A stretch of DNA of 38,712 nt from Chloroflexota bacterium (lineage in GTDB: Bacteria; Chloroflexota; Dehalococcoidia; UBA2979). The DNA lies in assembly GCA_947470025.1 (NCBI GenBank), contig CANIRU010000009.1, positions 1-38,712 of the forward strand. The letters are read 5' to 3'. Positions 1 to 7,844 of this stretch are shown in pieces (the stretch's first letter is position 1; every line of letters begins with the position of its first letter). The position numbers were made by a program, and so were the translations under genes. The notes below the pieces were generated by a model, which had not been told where the DNA came from, ran no database searches, and saw only the letters and a program-made list of their open reading frames with translations.

Positions 1-21
1 CCGAAGCGCGGTGTGTGGACG

Positions 22-867
22 CTAGTACGTGGCGTACTTGCTGAAGTCGGTGGTGCCGAGGATCGCCTTCAAGGTGTCCTCGTCGTTCTTCACCTGCCCG
101 GTGTAGATAGCGTGGTCCGTGCGGATGATCGCCGCGGCGGCGTCGCCCACGATCGTGCCGTCCTTGCGCTTCCCGGTGAGGTCGAGGCTGTCGAACCCCT
201 CCGGGTTGCGCTGCTGCTGCACGTAGATCGTGCCGCCGACCCAGATCTGCTTCGACGGCATGATCACATTCACGCCGATGTTGTCCGGCCACAGCTCCGC
301 CGCCATGCCCTGCGTGAGCCGCTCGAGGGCGATCTTCGTCAGCCCATAGATCGTGCGGTTCTGCACCACCTCGGTGTACGGCCCCGCGCCGGGGCCGCGG
401 CTGGCGCCGGACGAAACGTTGATGATCGAGCCGCCGCCGAGTTCGCGCATGTGCGTGGCGGCGAGGCGAGACAGCAGCGCCGGCGTCGCGACGTTGATCT
501 GGAAGGCGAGGTGGAAGTGCCGCCAGTTCATCTTCTCGATGGTGCCGTTGGGCGAGATGCCGGCGTTGTTGATCACGGCGTCCACGTGCCCGAACTCGGC
601 GACGGACCAGTCCCAGAGCGCCTGGACGTCGTCTTCCTTCGACATGTCCGCTCGTCGCGCCACGGCCTTGCCGCCCGACTCGACGATCGAGGCGACGGTG
701 TCGGTGAGCGTGCCAGGGATGTGCGACTCGCCCTCGTTCTCCGTGCGCGCGGCGCAGACGACGGTCATCCCCTCCCGTGCGAGGACGCGCGCCACGTCCG
801 CGCCAATGCCTCGGCTCGCGCCGGTGACGATCGCCACCTTGCCGTTCAGATCAGGGTTCGTCGCCAT
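22..867 (-). CDS. SDR family NAD(P)-dependent oxidoreductase
   Basis: A classical short-chain dehydrogenase/reductase of 281 residues, cytosolic, expected to oxidise or reduce an alcohol/carbonyl pair with NAD(P). The N-terminal Rossmann motif TGASRGIG is at residues 15-22, NNAG at about 100-103, a Ser pair after the beta-5 strand at about 152-153, and the catalytic YxxxK (Tyr174, Lys178). The length is slightly above the usual 250 because of a C-terminal extension of about 30 residues after the substrate loop. The ATG at 865-867 is preceded by GAGGAG seven bases upstream, which fixes the start. It stands alone, with a 387-bp repeat-bearing gap behind it, so context does not reveal the substrate. 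The family is certain; the specific reaction is unknown. Confidence 0.93.
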   Translation of the reverse strand: MATNPDLNGKVAIVTGASRGIGADVARVLAREGMTVVCAARTENEGESHIPGTLTDTVASIVESGGKAVARRADMSKEDDVQALWDWSVAEFGHVDAVINNAGISPNGTIEKMNWRHFHLAFQINVATPALLSRLAATHMRELGGGSIINVSSGASRGPGAGPYTEVVQNRTIYGLTKIALERLTQGMAAELWPDNIGVNVIMPSKQIWVGGTIYVQQQRNPEGFDSLDLTGKRKDGTIVGDAAAAIIRTDHAIYTGQVKNDEDTLKAILGTTDFSKYATY

Positions 868-1254
868 GCCGGTGCTCCTCGGTTGCGGGTCGGGGTGAGT
901 GCCGGGCGCACTCTACTCCACCCGCGAAGCCGCGTGGCGTCGAGGTGCGCGTGCACTGCGGCGGCGGAGCCGGACGCGAGGTACCCGACCTTCGGAGGAA
1001 GCGCACGGTCGGCAGTGGCTGTCCGGCGTCGGCCGTTCCATCTGCGGTTCGAATCACTCGCACGGACCTGACGCGGCCACATCGAGTTCCGCCGGGAGTG
1101 TGAGGGGCGCAGCTCCTCACACGTGGTTCTCTTCTTCTGAACCCCTCCCGCGCCGGGAGGGGCAGGGGTGGGCCGCCCCGCGCTGCCAACTCGACTGTCG
1201 AGGTGCGTCGAGTCCACGCCTGCGTCCCGTTCCGCCCTGCGGGCGGGGGCGTAC
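868..1254. repeat. Intergenic gap carrying a long-form dispersed hairpin repeat
   Basis: No credible gene lies in this 387-bp gap between two minus-strand genes. About 1047-1187 closely matches 31531-31670, sharing the segments CTGACGCGGCCACATCGAGT and GGGGCGCAGCTCCTCAC and a terminal hairpin core CCCCTCCCGCGCCGGGAGGGG followed by GGGCCGCCCC. Read on the minus strand it follows the stop of the SUI1 gene by about 65 nt, so the hairpin may act as a 3' end or terminator. Short open frames across it have translations typical of repeat DNA rather than protein. Confidence 0.8.
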
Positions 1255-1641
1255 CTACCCGCCCGCCAGTTTCACCTTGTGACCGAGGGCCTCGAGCTTC
1301 GTCTGGATGCGATCGCGGTGGTCGCCCTGGATGAGGAGCGAGGTGCCCTCGCGGGTGCCACCGGCGCCGCAGAGTTGCTTGAGGACTTTGAGCATCGCTT
1401 CGAGGTCAGTCTCGCCGCCCGGCAGACCGGTGATGGTCGTCACGGTCTTGCCGCCTCGACCGCCCTTCTCGCGGCGCAGGCGCACGTGCCCGTCGTCAGG
1501 GATCGGCGGGCCGGCCTGCTGCGACGGGGGCTTCGAGGGTGCGCGACGCGGCGGCTCCGGCGGCTTGATGCGTCCGGCGTTCGTGCCGTCCGTCGAGTAG
1601 ACGAGCCGCGATTTCTCGTTGCCCGGACCAGCAGGGGGCAT
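1255..1641 (-). CDS. SUI1/YciH-family translation initiation factor-like protein
   Basis: 128 residues. The first 50 or so are a basic, proline-rich disordered leader. The rest is an eIF1/SUI1 domain with the family pattern around RLRREKGGRGGKTVTTITGL (about 54-73), an alpha helix ending in a Cys-Gly-Ala-Gly-Gly turn (about 91-95), the G-D-H-R-D-R stretch, and a C-terminal LGHKVKLAGG. Bacterial YciH proteins bind the ribosome and are thought to influence initiation fidelity, perhaps under stress. The ATG at 1639-1641 sits two bases after the stop of the upstream pncC-like gene, so the two are probably cotranscribed. The open frame extends much further upstream, but that part is the out-of-frame shadow of the neighbour. 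Confidence 0.9.
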   Translation of the reverse strand: MPPAGPGNEKSRLVYSTDGTNAGRIKPPEPPRRAPSKPPSQQAGPPIPDDGHVRLRREKGGRGGKTVTTITGLPGGETDLEAMLKVLKQLCGAGGTREGTSLLIQGDHRDRIQTKLEALGHKVKLAGG

Positions 1642-1643
1642 CG

Positions 1644-2156
1644 CTACGCCTTCGCGGGGGCGTCGAGGATCGCGTCGCGCAGGTAGGTGAGCGCGATCGT
1701 CGTGAAGCGCGTCATGTTCTCGGCACGGTCGGTCGTGCCCGTCTCGACGACCTCTGCGCGGACGACCGGGCCGGCGACGGCGACCGTCGTGCGGCCGGGA
1801 GGCGCCCCGGAGCGCCCGCCCGTCGGGCCGGCGAGCCCGGATTCGCCGATGCACCACGTCGCGTCGAGCCGCGTGCGGACGGCCTCGGTCAGTTCGGCGA
1901 GCAGCTCTGGCGTGGTGCCTCGGTAGTTCTCGTACGAGGACGCCGGGACGCCCGCGAGCGCGATGCGCGAGGGCAGCGTGTAGAGCACGCCCCCGCCGTG
2001 GTAGTACTTCGACGCCCCCGCCACCCACAGCAGCGCCGCGGACACGAGGCCGCCCGAGGTGCCCTCGGACACCGCGACCGTCTCGCCGCGCTCGGTCAGC
2101 AGGGTCGCGATCTCGGAGGCCAGCGCCTCTTGCTCGTCGGTCAGGAATGAGGACAT
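1644..2156 (-). CDS. pncC: CinA C-terminal-domain amidase (PncC-type nicotinamide-nucleotide amidohydrolase)
   Basis: 170 residues, matching the stand-alone CinA C-terminal domain (about 160) without the N-terminal MoCF domain. Family marks include the SEGTSGGLVSAAL stretch near residues 30-42 (the catalytic Ser/Thr segment), the YYHGGGVLYT segment, and GESGLAGPTGG followed by GxxxVAVAGP. The family deamidates nicotinamide mononucleotide to nicotinate mononucleotide in pyridine nucleotide salvage. In the usual sequence the first motif reads AESxTGG, whereas here it is SEGTSGG, so substrate details may differ. It is the first gene of a two-gene unit with the SUI1-like gene and diverges from the aldo/keto reductase. 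Confidence 0.88.
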   Translation of the reverse strand: MSSFLTDEQEALASEIATLLTERGETVAVSEGTSGGLVSAALLWVAGASKYYHGGGVLYTLPSRIALAGVPASSYENYRGTTPELLAELTEAVRTRLDATWCIGESGLAGPTGGRSGAPPGRTTVAVAGPVVRAEVVETGTTDRAENMTRFTTIALTYLRDAILDAPAKA

Positions 2157-2220
2157 CGCGGTTCCATTCTGTGCGTCCCGAGACTACCGCACCGCGCAGG
2201 ACTCCGAGTAGGCGCGACTC

Positions 2221-2226
2221 TATACT
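2221..2226 (+). promoter_or_regulatory. Probable -10 element (TATACT) for the aldo/keto reductase gene
   Basis: TATACT lies 43 bp before the ATG, in otherwise very GC-rich DNA between divergent genes. The same hexamer stands 43 bp before the ABC ATPase start. No convincing -35 box is visible, so the assignment rests on composition and repetition of the motif. Confidence 0.45.
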
Positions 2227-2269
2227 CGGCGTCGCACACATCGCGCCCCCATGCGCAGAAGGAGCCATC

Positions 2270-3223
2270 ATGGAATACCGCTACCTCGGCAAGTCGGGCC
2301 TGCACGTCTCCATCGTGGGGCTGGGGACGAACAACTTCGGTCACCGCCTCGACGCGGGGATCGACGCCGAGGCGGCCGATGCGGTGGTGGGCGAGTGCCT
2401 CGCGCAGGGCATCAACTTCTTCGACACGGCGGACGTGTACGGCGGCAAGGGCCCGTCCGAGGAATACCTCGGCCGCGCGCTGAAGAGCCGCCGCCATGAG
2501 GCCGTGATCGCCACGAAGTGCGGCATCCCGATGGGCGACGGGCCGATGAAGAGCGGCGCTTCCCGCCGCTACCTCTTCGAGGCGGTCGAGGCCTCCCTGC
2601 GCCGCCTCGGCACCGACTACATCGACCTGTACCAGATCCACCGGCCCGACCCGACGACCCCCGCCGAGGAGACGATGCGTGCGCTCGATGACCTCGTGTC
2701 GTCGGGGAAGGTGCGCTACGTCGGCGTGTCGAACTACGCGGGGTGGCAGATCGCCGACAGCCAGTGGACCGCGCGCTCCGGTAGCTACGCGCCGCTGGTT
2801 TCGATCCAGAGCGAGTACAACCTGCTGAACCGCAGCCTCGACGCCGAGGTGGTGCCTGCGGCGCGCGAGTTCGGCCTCGGCCTGCTGCCGTTCTACCCGC
2901 TGGCAAGCGGCCTGCTCACCGGCAAGTACCGCCGAGGCGCCACCGCGGAGGCGGGTCGCCTCGCGCAGGGCTCCGATGCGATCAGCGGCTACACGCTGTC
3001 AGACGCGAACTTCGACAAGGTCGAGGCGTTGGAGAAGTTCGCGCAGGACCGGGGGCACACGATCCTCGAGCTGGCGTTCTCGTGGCTGGCGTCGCTCGAC
3101 TACGTCGGTTCGATCATCGCGGGCGCGACCAAGCCGGAGCAGGTGACGGCGAACGCCGCCGCTGCCGACGGCTGGCGCCTCTCCGCCGACGAGCTCGCTG
3201 AGGTCGACCGCCTCACGAAGTAG
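2270..3223 (+). CDS. Aldo/keto reductase
   Basis: 317 residues, a complete TIM-barrel aldo/keto reductase related to the YghZ / Kv-beta / tas group. The catalytic tetrad is visible: Asp52 and Tyr57 in FFDTADVYGG, Lys83 in VIATKCG, and His124 in YQIHRPD. The NADPH-binding C-terminal region includes GATKPEQV. It reduces aldehydes or ketones in the cytosol; the substrate cannot be told from sequence. The ATG at 2270 has AAGGAG five bases upstream. The frame opens 41 codons earlier, but those residues have no family match and would place the -10 element inside the gene. It diverges from the pncC gene and precedes the ABC exporter, from which it is separated by its own promoter-like element. Confidence 0.94.
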   Translation: MEYRYLGKSGLHVSIVGLGTNNFGHRLDAGIDAEAADAVVGECLAQGINFFDTADVYGGKGPSEEYLGRALKSRRHEAVIATKCGIPMGDGPMKSGASRRYLFEAVEASLRRLGTDYIDLYQIHRPDPTTPAEETMRALDDLVSSGKVRYVGVSNYAGWQIADSQWTARSGSYAPLVSIQSEYNLLNRSLDAEVVPAAREFGLGLLPFYPLASGLLTGKYRRGATAEAGRLAQGSDAISGYTLSDANFDKVEALEKFAQDRGHTILELAFSWLASLDYVGSIIAGATKPEQVTANAAAADGWRLSADELAEVDRLTK

Positions 3224-3259
3224 CGTCTCGAACGGTCGGTGCGTAGCTGGCGGCGTTCC

Positions 3260-3265
3260 TATACT
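3260..3265 (+). promoter_or_regulatory. Probable -10 element (TATACT) for the ABC exporter operon
   Basis: TATACT 43 bp before the ATPase start codon, followed by a small inverted repeat CCCGC-TCAGAT-GCGGG at 3278-3293 that would lie in the leader RNA. The -35 region is not recognisable. Confidence 0.45.
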
Positions 3266-3308
3266 GAGGGCGTCCATCCCGCTCAGATGCGGGTGAAATG
3301 CCGCCCGC

Positions 3309-4238
3309 ATGGTATCGATTCCGGCGATCCAGACCGCACACCTCGGCAAGCGATATAGCGGCAGTGTCCGCGCGCTCGCCGACGTGGACCTGACGGTCCC
3401 CGCCGGCACCGTGTTCGGGCTGCTCGGCCAGAACGGCGCGGGCAAGACCACCCTGATCCGCATCCTCCTCGACATGATCCGGCCGACCGAGGGACGCGCG
3501 TCCATCCTCGGCTTCGACTGCCAGGACGATGGTGTCGAGGCGCGCACGCACGTCGGCTACCTCCCGTCCAGCGCGCAGTACTACTCCTACATGACTGGTC
3601 AGGACATGTTCGAGTTCGCCGCGCGCACGCGAGGGATCACGCCGGACGCGGCGTTGCTGGATGACCTGACGCAGCGGCTCGATCTCAACCCGGACCGCCC
3701 GATCCGTACACTATCGCGCGGCAACCAGCAGAAGGTCGGGTTGATCGCCGCGCTCCTCGCGCAACCGGAGGTCGTGATCCTCGACGAGCCGACGTCGGGG
3801 CTCGACCCGCTGATGCAGGACGTGGTGCTCGACATCGTGCGCGAGGTCGCGGCGCAGGGGCGCACGGTGTTCTTCTCGTCGCACATCCTGAGTGAGGTGG
3901 AGCGGGTCTGCGATCACGTCGCGGTGCTGCGCGGGGGGCTCCTCGTCGGGTCGTTCGACCTCGCTGAGCAGCGCCGGCTGGCAGCGCGACGCGTCACCGT
4001 GCAGTTCGCCGAGATGCCACCCCCGAGCGCGTTCGCGGGCATGGCCGGATCGCGCTACCTCGGCGTTGAGGACGGGCGCGCGGTGTTCGAGGTCACGGAT
4101 GGCTTCGACACCCTGCTCAAGCACATCGCCGCGTTCACGGTCGTCGATGTCGAGGCGCACGAACCGACGCTGGAGGATTTCTTCCTGTCGCTGTACACGG
4201 ACGAGCCTGAGCAGCCGGTCGCGGGAGGAGCGGCATAG
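3309..4238 (+). CDS. ABC transporter ATP-binding protein (exporter type)
   Basis: 309 residues: the cytosolic ATPase that powers the permease encoded directly downstream. Walker A GQNGAGKTT is at residues 40-48, the ABC signature LSRGNQQ at 135-141, Walker B VVILDEP at 155-161 and the switch His192 in SSHILSEVE. The usual Q-loop Gln region reads YLPSSAQ, so the canonical Gln is replaced or shifted. The length and the C-terminal extension of about 90 residues (ending EDFFLSLY) are typical of DrrA/CcmA-like drug or lipid exporters. The stop codon abuts the ATG of the permease at 4239, so the two are translationally linked. The substrate is unknown; drug, lipid or peptide export are all possible. 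Confidence 0.94.
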   Translation: MVSIPAIQTAHLGKRYSGSVRALADVDLTVPAGTVFGLLGQNGAGKTTLIRILLDMIRPTEGRASILGFDCQDDGVEARTHVGYLPSSAQYYSYMTGQDMFEFAARTRGITPDAALLDDLTQRLDLNPDRPIRTLSRGNQQKVGLIAALLAQPEVVILDEPTSGLDPLMQDVVLDIVREVAAQGRTVFFSSHILSEVERVCDHVAVLRGGLLVGSFDLAEQRRLAARRVTVQFAEMPPPSAFAGMAGSRYLGVEDGRAVFEVTDGFDTLLKHIAAFTVVDVEAHEPTLEDFFLSLYTDEPEQPVAGGAA

Positions 4239-5750
4239 ATGGTGCTGCTCACGCAGATGCTCTATCGCCTGCGCGTCCAGGTGATCGCGTACGGCCTTGG
4301 CCTGGCGCTGTGGGCCGCGATCGAGGTCTTCCTGTATCCGTCGCTCGAATCGTCGCTCGGCGAGCTCGATTACCCCGAGGCCATCCTCGACGCGTTCGGG
4401 ATACAGGGCACCAGTTTGGCGGACCCGCGCGGGTTCCTCGGAGCGGAATTCTTCTCGCTCGGGCCGCTCGTGCTGGGGGCGTTTGTGGTCGCGGCCTCCA
4501 CCGCCGCGCTGGCGGGCGAAGAGTCGTCCGGGACTATGGAGATGCTCGCCGCGTTCCCGGTCGGTCGCACGCGGATGTTCATTCAGAAGGCCGCTGCGGT
4601 GCTGATCGCCACGCTGGGCGTCGCCGCGATCACCTCGATCGGGTGGGCGGTGAGCGTCCCGTTCGTCGACATGGGGCGTGAGCTGACGCTGCTTGACCTG
4701 GTGGGGGCCACGTTCCAGCAGGTGTCGTTCGCCTCGTTCGTGATCGCGCTCGGGCTGTTCTTCGGTGCGATCGCGCCATCGCGCGGGACGGCGGCCGCCT
4801 GTACGGGCGGGGTGCTGGTGGTGGCCTACCTCCTGGTCGCGATCGCCTCCAGCGTGGACTCGGTCGAGAACCTGAAGTACGCCAGCCCGTACTACTACTC
4901 TGACCTCTCGGGCGTGCTGATCGACGGGGTCGAACTGCGGCACCAGCTCGTGCTCTGGTCGGCGACGGCGACCCTCGGTCTCCTCGCACTCGTGGCCTTC
5001 GAGGGGCGCGAGTTCAACGCGGAGCGCTGGCAGTTCGGCGCGCTGATGCCTCGCGGAGGGACGGATATCGAGATGACAAGCACGAATGCTGAGCCCGGTC
5101 GTGTACCGCGGAGATCGCGGCGCGGCCTGAGCAGCGGCGTGCGCTGGCTGATCTTCCTCGTGCTGCTCGCCGGTCTCGCGGCGGGCGGTGTCTATGCGTA
5201 TCGCTATGCAGCGTCGCTGCCGCCAGTCGTGGCGATCAGCGGCCGCGTGGACGCACCCAGCGTCGTGATCCTCGCGCCCACGAGCGGCGTTGTCTCGACG
5301 CTCACGGCGGTCGAGGGACAGCAGGTGCGGCAGGGCGATCTCCTCGGCTGGATGGAGAACACGCTCGACAAGACGCAGGTGCCGGTCACCACGCCGCACA
5401 GCGGGCGCATCACCACGCTCTCGCTGCACCAGGGACAGTTCGCCACGGCGGGCACGCCCGTGGTCGTCATCCACGACCTCACGCAGCTCCACGTGCTGCT
5501 CGAGGTCGACGAGGACGACATCGGGCGGGTGGCAGTGGGGCAGCCGGTAGCGCTCTCGTTCAGCTCGCTCGGTCTGCGCATCACCGGCGCGGTTGGCTCG
5601 GTCGCCACGCTCCCCACGGCGAACCCCGCGGCCCGGCCGGGCCAGAGCCGTAAGTACGAGGTGAAGGTCCCGCTGGACGCGGTGGACCCGCGCGTGATCG
5701 TCGGGCTCCCGGTGGACGCGCGGATCGCTGTCGGCGTGGCCCGGCAGTAG
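4239..5750 (+). CDS. ABC-2 type permease continuing in frame into a HlyD-like membrane-fusion (lipoyl) domain
   Basis: 503 residues with two modules. Residues 1-260 form an ABC-2 permease with about six membrane spans (near 12-33, 74-95, 114-140, 155-178, 185-206, 236-255). A basic linker (RRSRRG at 291-296) leads to a seventh span at about 302-324. Residues 330-503 form an adaptor domain: two lipoyl half-motifs around APTSGVVSTLTAVEGQQVRQG and TTPHSGRITTLSLHQGQ, then a beta-barrel (VLLEVDEDDIGRVAVGQPV). There is no long coiled-coil hairpin between the lipoyl halves. The positive linker fits a cytosolic location, placing the adaptor outside the membrane. An internal ATG at 5073 (Met279) has GGAGGG 12 bases upstream, so a separate adaptor might also be made. 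The gene directly follows its ATPase. The fusion is seen directly; its transport role is inferred. Confidence 0.88.
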   Translation: MVLLTQMLYRLRVQVIAYGLGLALWAAIEVFLYPSLESSLGELDYPEAILDAFGIQGTSLADPRGFLGAEFFSLGPLVLGAFVVAASTAALAGEESSGTMEMLAAFPVGRTRMFIQKAAAVLIATLGVAAITSIGWAVSVPFVDMGRELTLLDLVGATFQQVSFASFVIALGLFFGAIAPSRGTAAACTGGVLVVAYLLVAIASSVDSVENLKYASPYYYSDLSGVLIDGVELRHQLVLWSATATLGLLALVAFEGREFNAERWQFGALMPRGGTDIEMTSTNAEPGRVPRRSRRGLSSGVRWLIFLVLLAGLAAGGVYAYRYAASLPPVVAISGRVDAPSVVILAPTSGVVSTLTAVEGQQVRQGDLLGWMENTLDKTQVPVTTPHSGRITTLSLHQGQFATAGTPVVVIHDLTQLHVLLEVDEDDIGRVAVGQPVALSFSSLGLRITGAVGSVATLPTANPAARPGQSRKYEVKVPLDAVDPRVIVGLPVDARIAVGVARQ

Positions 5751-5849
5751 GCGGGGGGCTTCGGCTCACGCGCACGGCCGTATTCATAACCCGCGCCCCG
5801 TGCGGGCGGCGTAGCATGGCGCCTGTGTCCCCGACCCGGAGGTAGCCCC

Positions 5850-7226
5850 ATGCCCGAATCCAACGTCTCCCCCACCACTCAGACCCTCGCCGAGTACATC
5901 GTCGGCGCGACGCAGCAGCCGCTGCCGCCGGAGGTCGAGGAGAAAACGAAGCACCACGTCCTCGACACGCTCGCCGCAATGGTGTCCGGCTCGAAGCTGC
6001 TGCCGGGCCGCATGGCGATCAAGTACGCGAGGAACCGCGGCGGCGAGGAGGAGGCGAGCGTCGTCGGCACGCGGTTCCGCACCACCGTCGAACAGGCCGC
6101 GCTCGCGAACGGCATGATGGCCCACGCCGACGAGACGGATGATTCCCACGCCGGCTCGGTCACTCACCCCGGCTGCGCCGTGGTCCCCGCCGCGATGGCC
6201 ATCGGCGAGCGCCAGCACCGCAAGGGTTCCGCGTTCCTGCGCGCGGTGGCGTTGGGCTACGACGTCGGTGCGCGGTTCAGCATGGCGCTCGACGCGCGCG
6301 GCTTCTTCTCCGAGGGGCACTCGACGCACTCCTTTACGCCGAGCCTCGGTGCGGCCGCGGCAGCGGCGGCGCTGTCGAAGCTTGACGCCACGCAGGTGCG
6401 GCACACGCTGTCGTACGCAGGCCAGCAGGCGTCCGGCGTTGGCGCGTGGATCCACGACCTGGAACACGTCGAGAAGGCGTTCGACTTCGGCGGGATGCCC
6501 GCGCGCAACGGCGTCCTCGCGGCGACGTTCGTGCGCCTCGGCTTCACGGCCGTCGACGACCTGTTCGTCGGCCCGCGCAACTTCTTCCAGGCGTACGGCA
6601 CGAAGGACCGCCCGACTAACCCCGCCGAGCTGGCGCGCGAACTGGGTTCGCGGTACGAGATCATGAACACGAACATCAAGCGCTGGACCGTCGGGTCGCC
6701 GATCCAGGCGCCGCTCGACTCGCTCTTCGAGTTGATCAAGGAACACCAGATCAAGGCGAGCGACGTCGAGAAGGTGACCGTGCGCGTGTCGCCGGGATCC
6801 GCCGAGACGGTCGACAACCGCCTGATGCCCGACATCAACATGCAGCACATGTGCGCCATCATGCTCCTGGATGGCACCGCCTCGTTCGAGGCGGCGCACG
6901 ACGAGGAACGGATGAGCGACAAGCGCGTCGTCGAGCTGCGGGAGCGCATCGAGCTCCTCGGCGTCGAGGGCTACGAGATCGAGTTCCCGGGCCGGCAGGG
7001 CACGGTGGACGTGCTGATGAAGGACGGGCGCACGCTGCACCACCACACCGCTACCGTGCGCGGCACCTCCGAGAACCCGATGACGCGCGAGGAGGTCGAG
7101 GCGAAGGCCTACTCGCTGCTCGAGCCCGTGCTCGGCAAGCGCCGTAGCCGTGCGCTGATCGAGGCGGTCTGGGGCCTCGAGGAGATGAAGGACGTCCGCG
7201 ACCTGACGCGCCTGCTGCGTGTGTAG
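5850..7226 (+). CDS. MmgE/PrpD family protein
   Basis: 458 residues, the standard length for the MmgE/PrpD family, which includes 2-methylcitrate dehydratase and cis-aconitate decarboxylase. Visible family features are the N-terminal helical segment LAEYIVGATQ, the HADETDDSHAGSVTHPG stretch at about 92-108 that contributes to the active site, the GYDVGAR helix, and the SPIQAPLDSL and VRVSPGS regions of the lid domain. Actual 2-methylcitrate cycle partners (prpB, prpC) are not nearby, so the substrate is probably another hydroxy acid. The ATG is preceded by CGGAGGTAG with suitable spacing, and TAGCAT at 5812-5817 could be its -10 element. The downstream unknown gene begins 18 bp after the stop and may share the transcript. 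Confidence 0.92.
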   Translation: MPESNVSPTTQTLAEYIVGATQQPLPPEVEEKTKHHVLDTLAAMVSGSKLLPGRMAIKYARNRGGEEEASVVGTRFRTTVEQAALANGMMAHADETDDSHAGSVTHPGCAVVPAAMAIGERQHRKGSAFLRAVALGYDVGARFSMALDARGFFSEGHSTHSFTPSLGAAAAAAALSKLDATQVRHTLSYAGQQASGVGAWIHDLEHVEKAFDFGGMPARNGVLAATFVRLGFTAVDDLFVGPRNFFQAYGTKDRPTNPAELARELGSRYEIMNTNIKRWTVGSPIQAPLDSLFELIKEHQIKASDVEKVTVRVSPGSAETVDNRLMPDINMQHMCAIMLLDGTASFEAAHDEERMSDKRVVELRERIELLGVEGYEIEFPGRQGTVDVLMKDGRTLHHHTATVRGTSENPMTREEVEAKAYSLLEPVLGKRRSRALIEAVWGLEEMKDVRDLTRLLRV

Positions 7227-7244
7227 GCTCAGTCCGCGATCGCG

Positions 7245-7844
7245 ATGACGGTGAATGACGCCGGCGACGAGAACCCGATGTGGGGCGCCCTCGCTACGCT
7301 CGCGCCCGACGCGGGGTGGAGCGACCTCGTCTGCCGCATCGCGATCCCCTTCGCGGCGATGCGCGCGCTGATCGGCGACGAGGTGCCGACCGGGGACGTC
7401 GCGCGCTTCCCCACGTGGGACGCCCCGCACACGCTCCTCGCGGACGACGAGGATCTCGCGCGGCGGTTGCGTGACCTCGACATCCCGGTGCCGCGCCCCG
7501 TCTCGCCGTACGCGGTGCGCCAGGACGACGAGCGCGAGGCGCTCAACGGCGCCCTGCACCGCTTCCACGACCATGACGAGCGCCCGTGGGGCATGACCGC
7601 CTTCGACCCGCGCGTGGGCATCGTGCTCGTGCGCGGCGCGTCGAGGTCACAGGCGCTGCTCGATCAGCTCCTGCGCGAGGTGGTGCAGTCCGGGATGGTG
7701 ATCGACGCGCGCGATCCCCACGACCTGCGCGTGTTCGCGCTCGACGTGCTGGAACGCGGCCGGTGCATCCTCGTGCAGCCCGAGGCCACACGTGACCTGC
7801 GCGGCGACGAGGCGATGCGCGCCGTCAGCGCGCTCTGCGCCTAG
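7245..7844 (+). CDS. Hypothetical protein downstream of MmgE/PrpD
   Basis: 199 residues, not recognised. It appears soluble: no signal peptide, no membrane span and only two Cys residues. It is acidic, with conserved-looking segments LIGDEVPTGDVARFPTWDAPHTLL and GMTAFDPRVGIVLVRGASRSQALLDQLLREV. The reading frame has the high third-position GC of its neighbours, so it is probably real. The ATG start is the first in frame after the MmgE/PrpD stop, but the ribosome-binding signal is weak. Its last 3 bases overlap the stop codon of the convergent DsbB-like gene. Cotranscription with the MmgE/PrpD gene is likely from the 18-bp spacing; no function can be assigned. Confidence 0.65.
   Translation: MTVNDAGDENPMWGALATLAPDAGWSDLVCRIAIPFAAMRALIGDEVPTGDVARFPTWDAPHTLLADDEDLARRLRDLDIPVPRPVSPYAVRQDDEREALNGALHRFHDHDERPWGMTAFDPRVGIVLVRGASRSQALLDQLLREVVQSGMVIDARDPHDLRVFALDVLERGRCILVQPEATRDLRGDEAMRAVSALCA

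Noticed and set aside
3711-5492. A 593-codon minus-strand frame opposite the ABC genes
   Set aside because: Translation is Arg/His/Glu-rich without domains, typical of the complement of GC-rich genes; the plus strand encodes well-recognised ABC proteins.
5784-7574. A 596-codon minus-strand frame opposite MmgE/PrpD
   Set aside because: Same type of antisense shadow; the plus strand has the full MmgE/PrpD family pattern.
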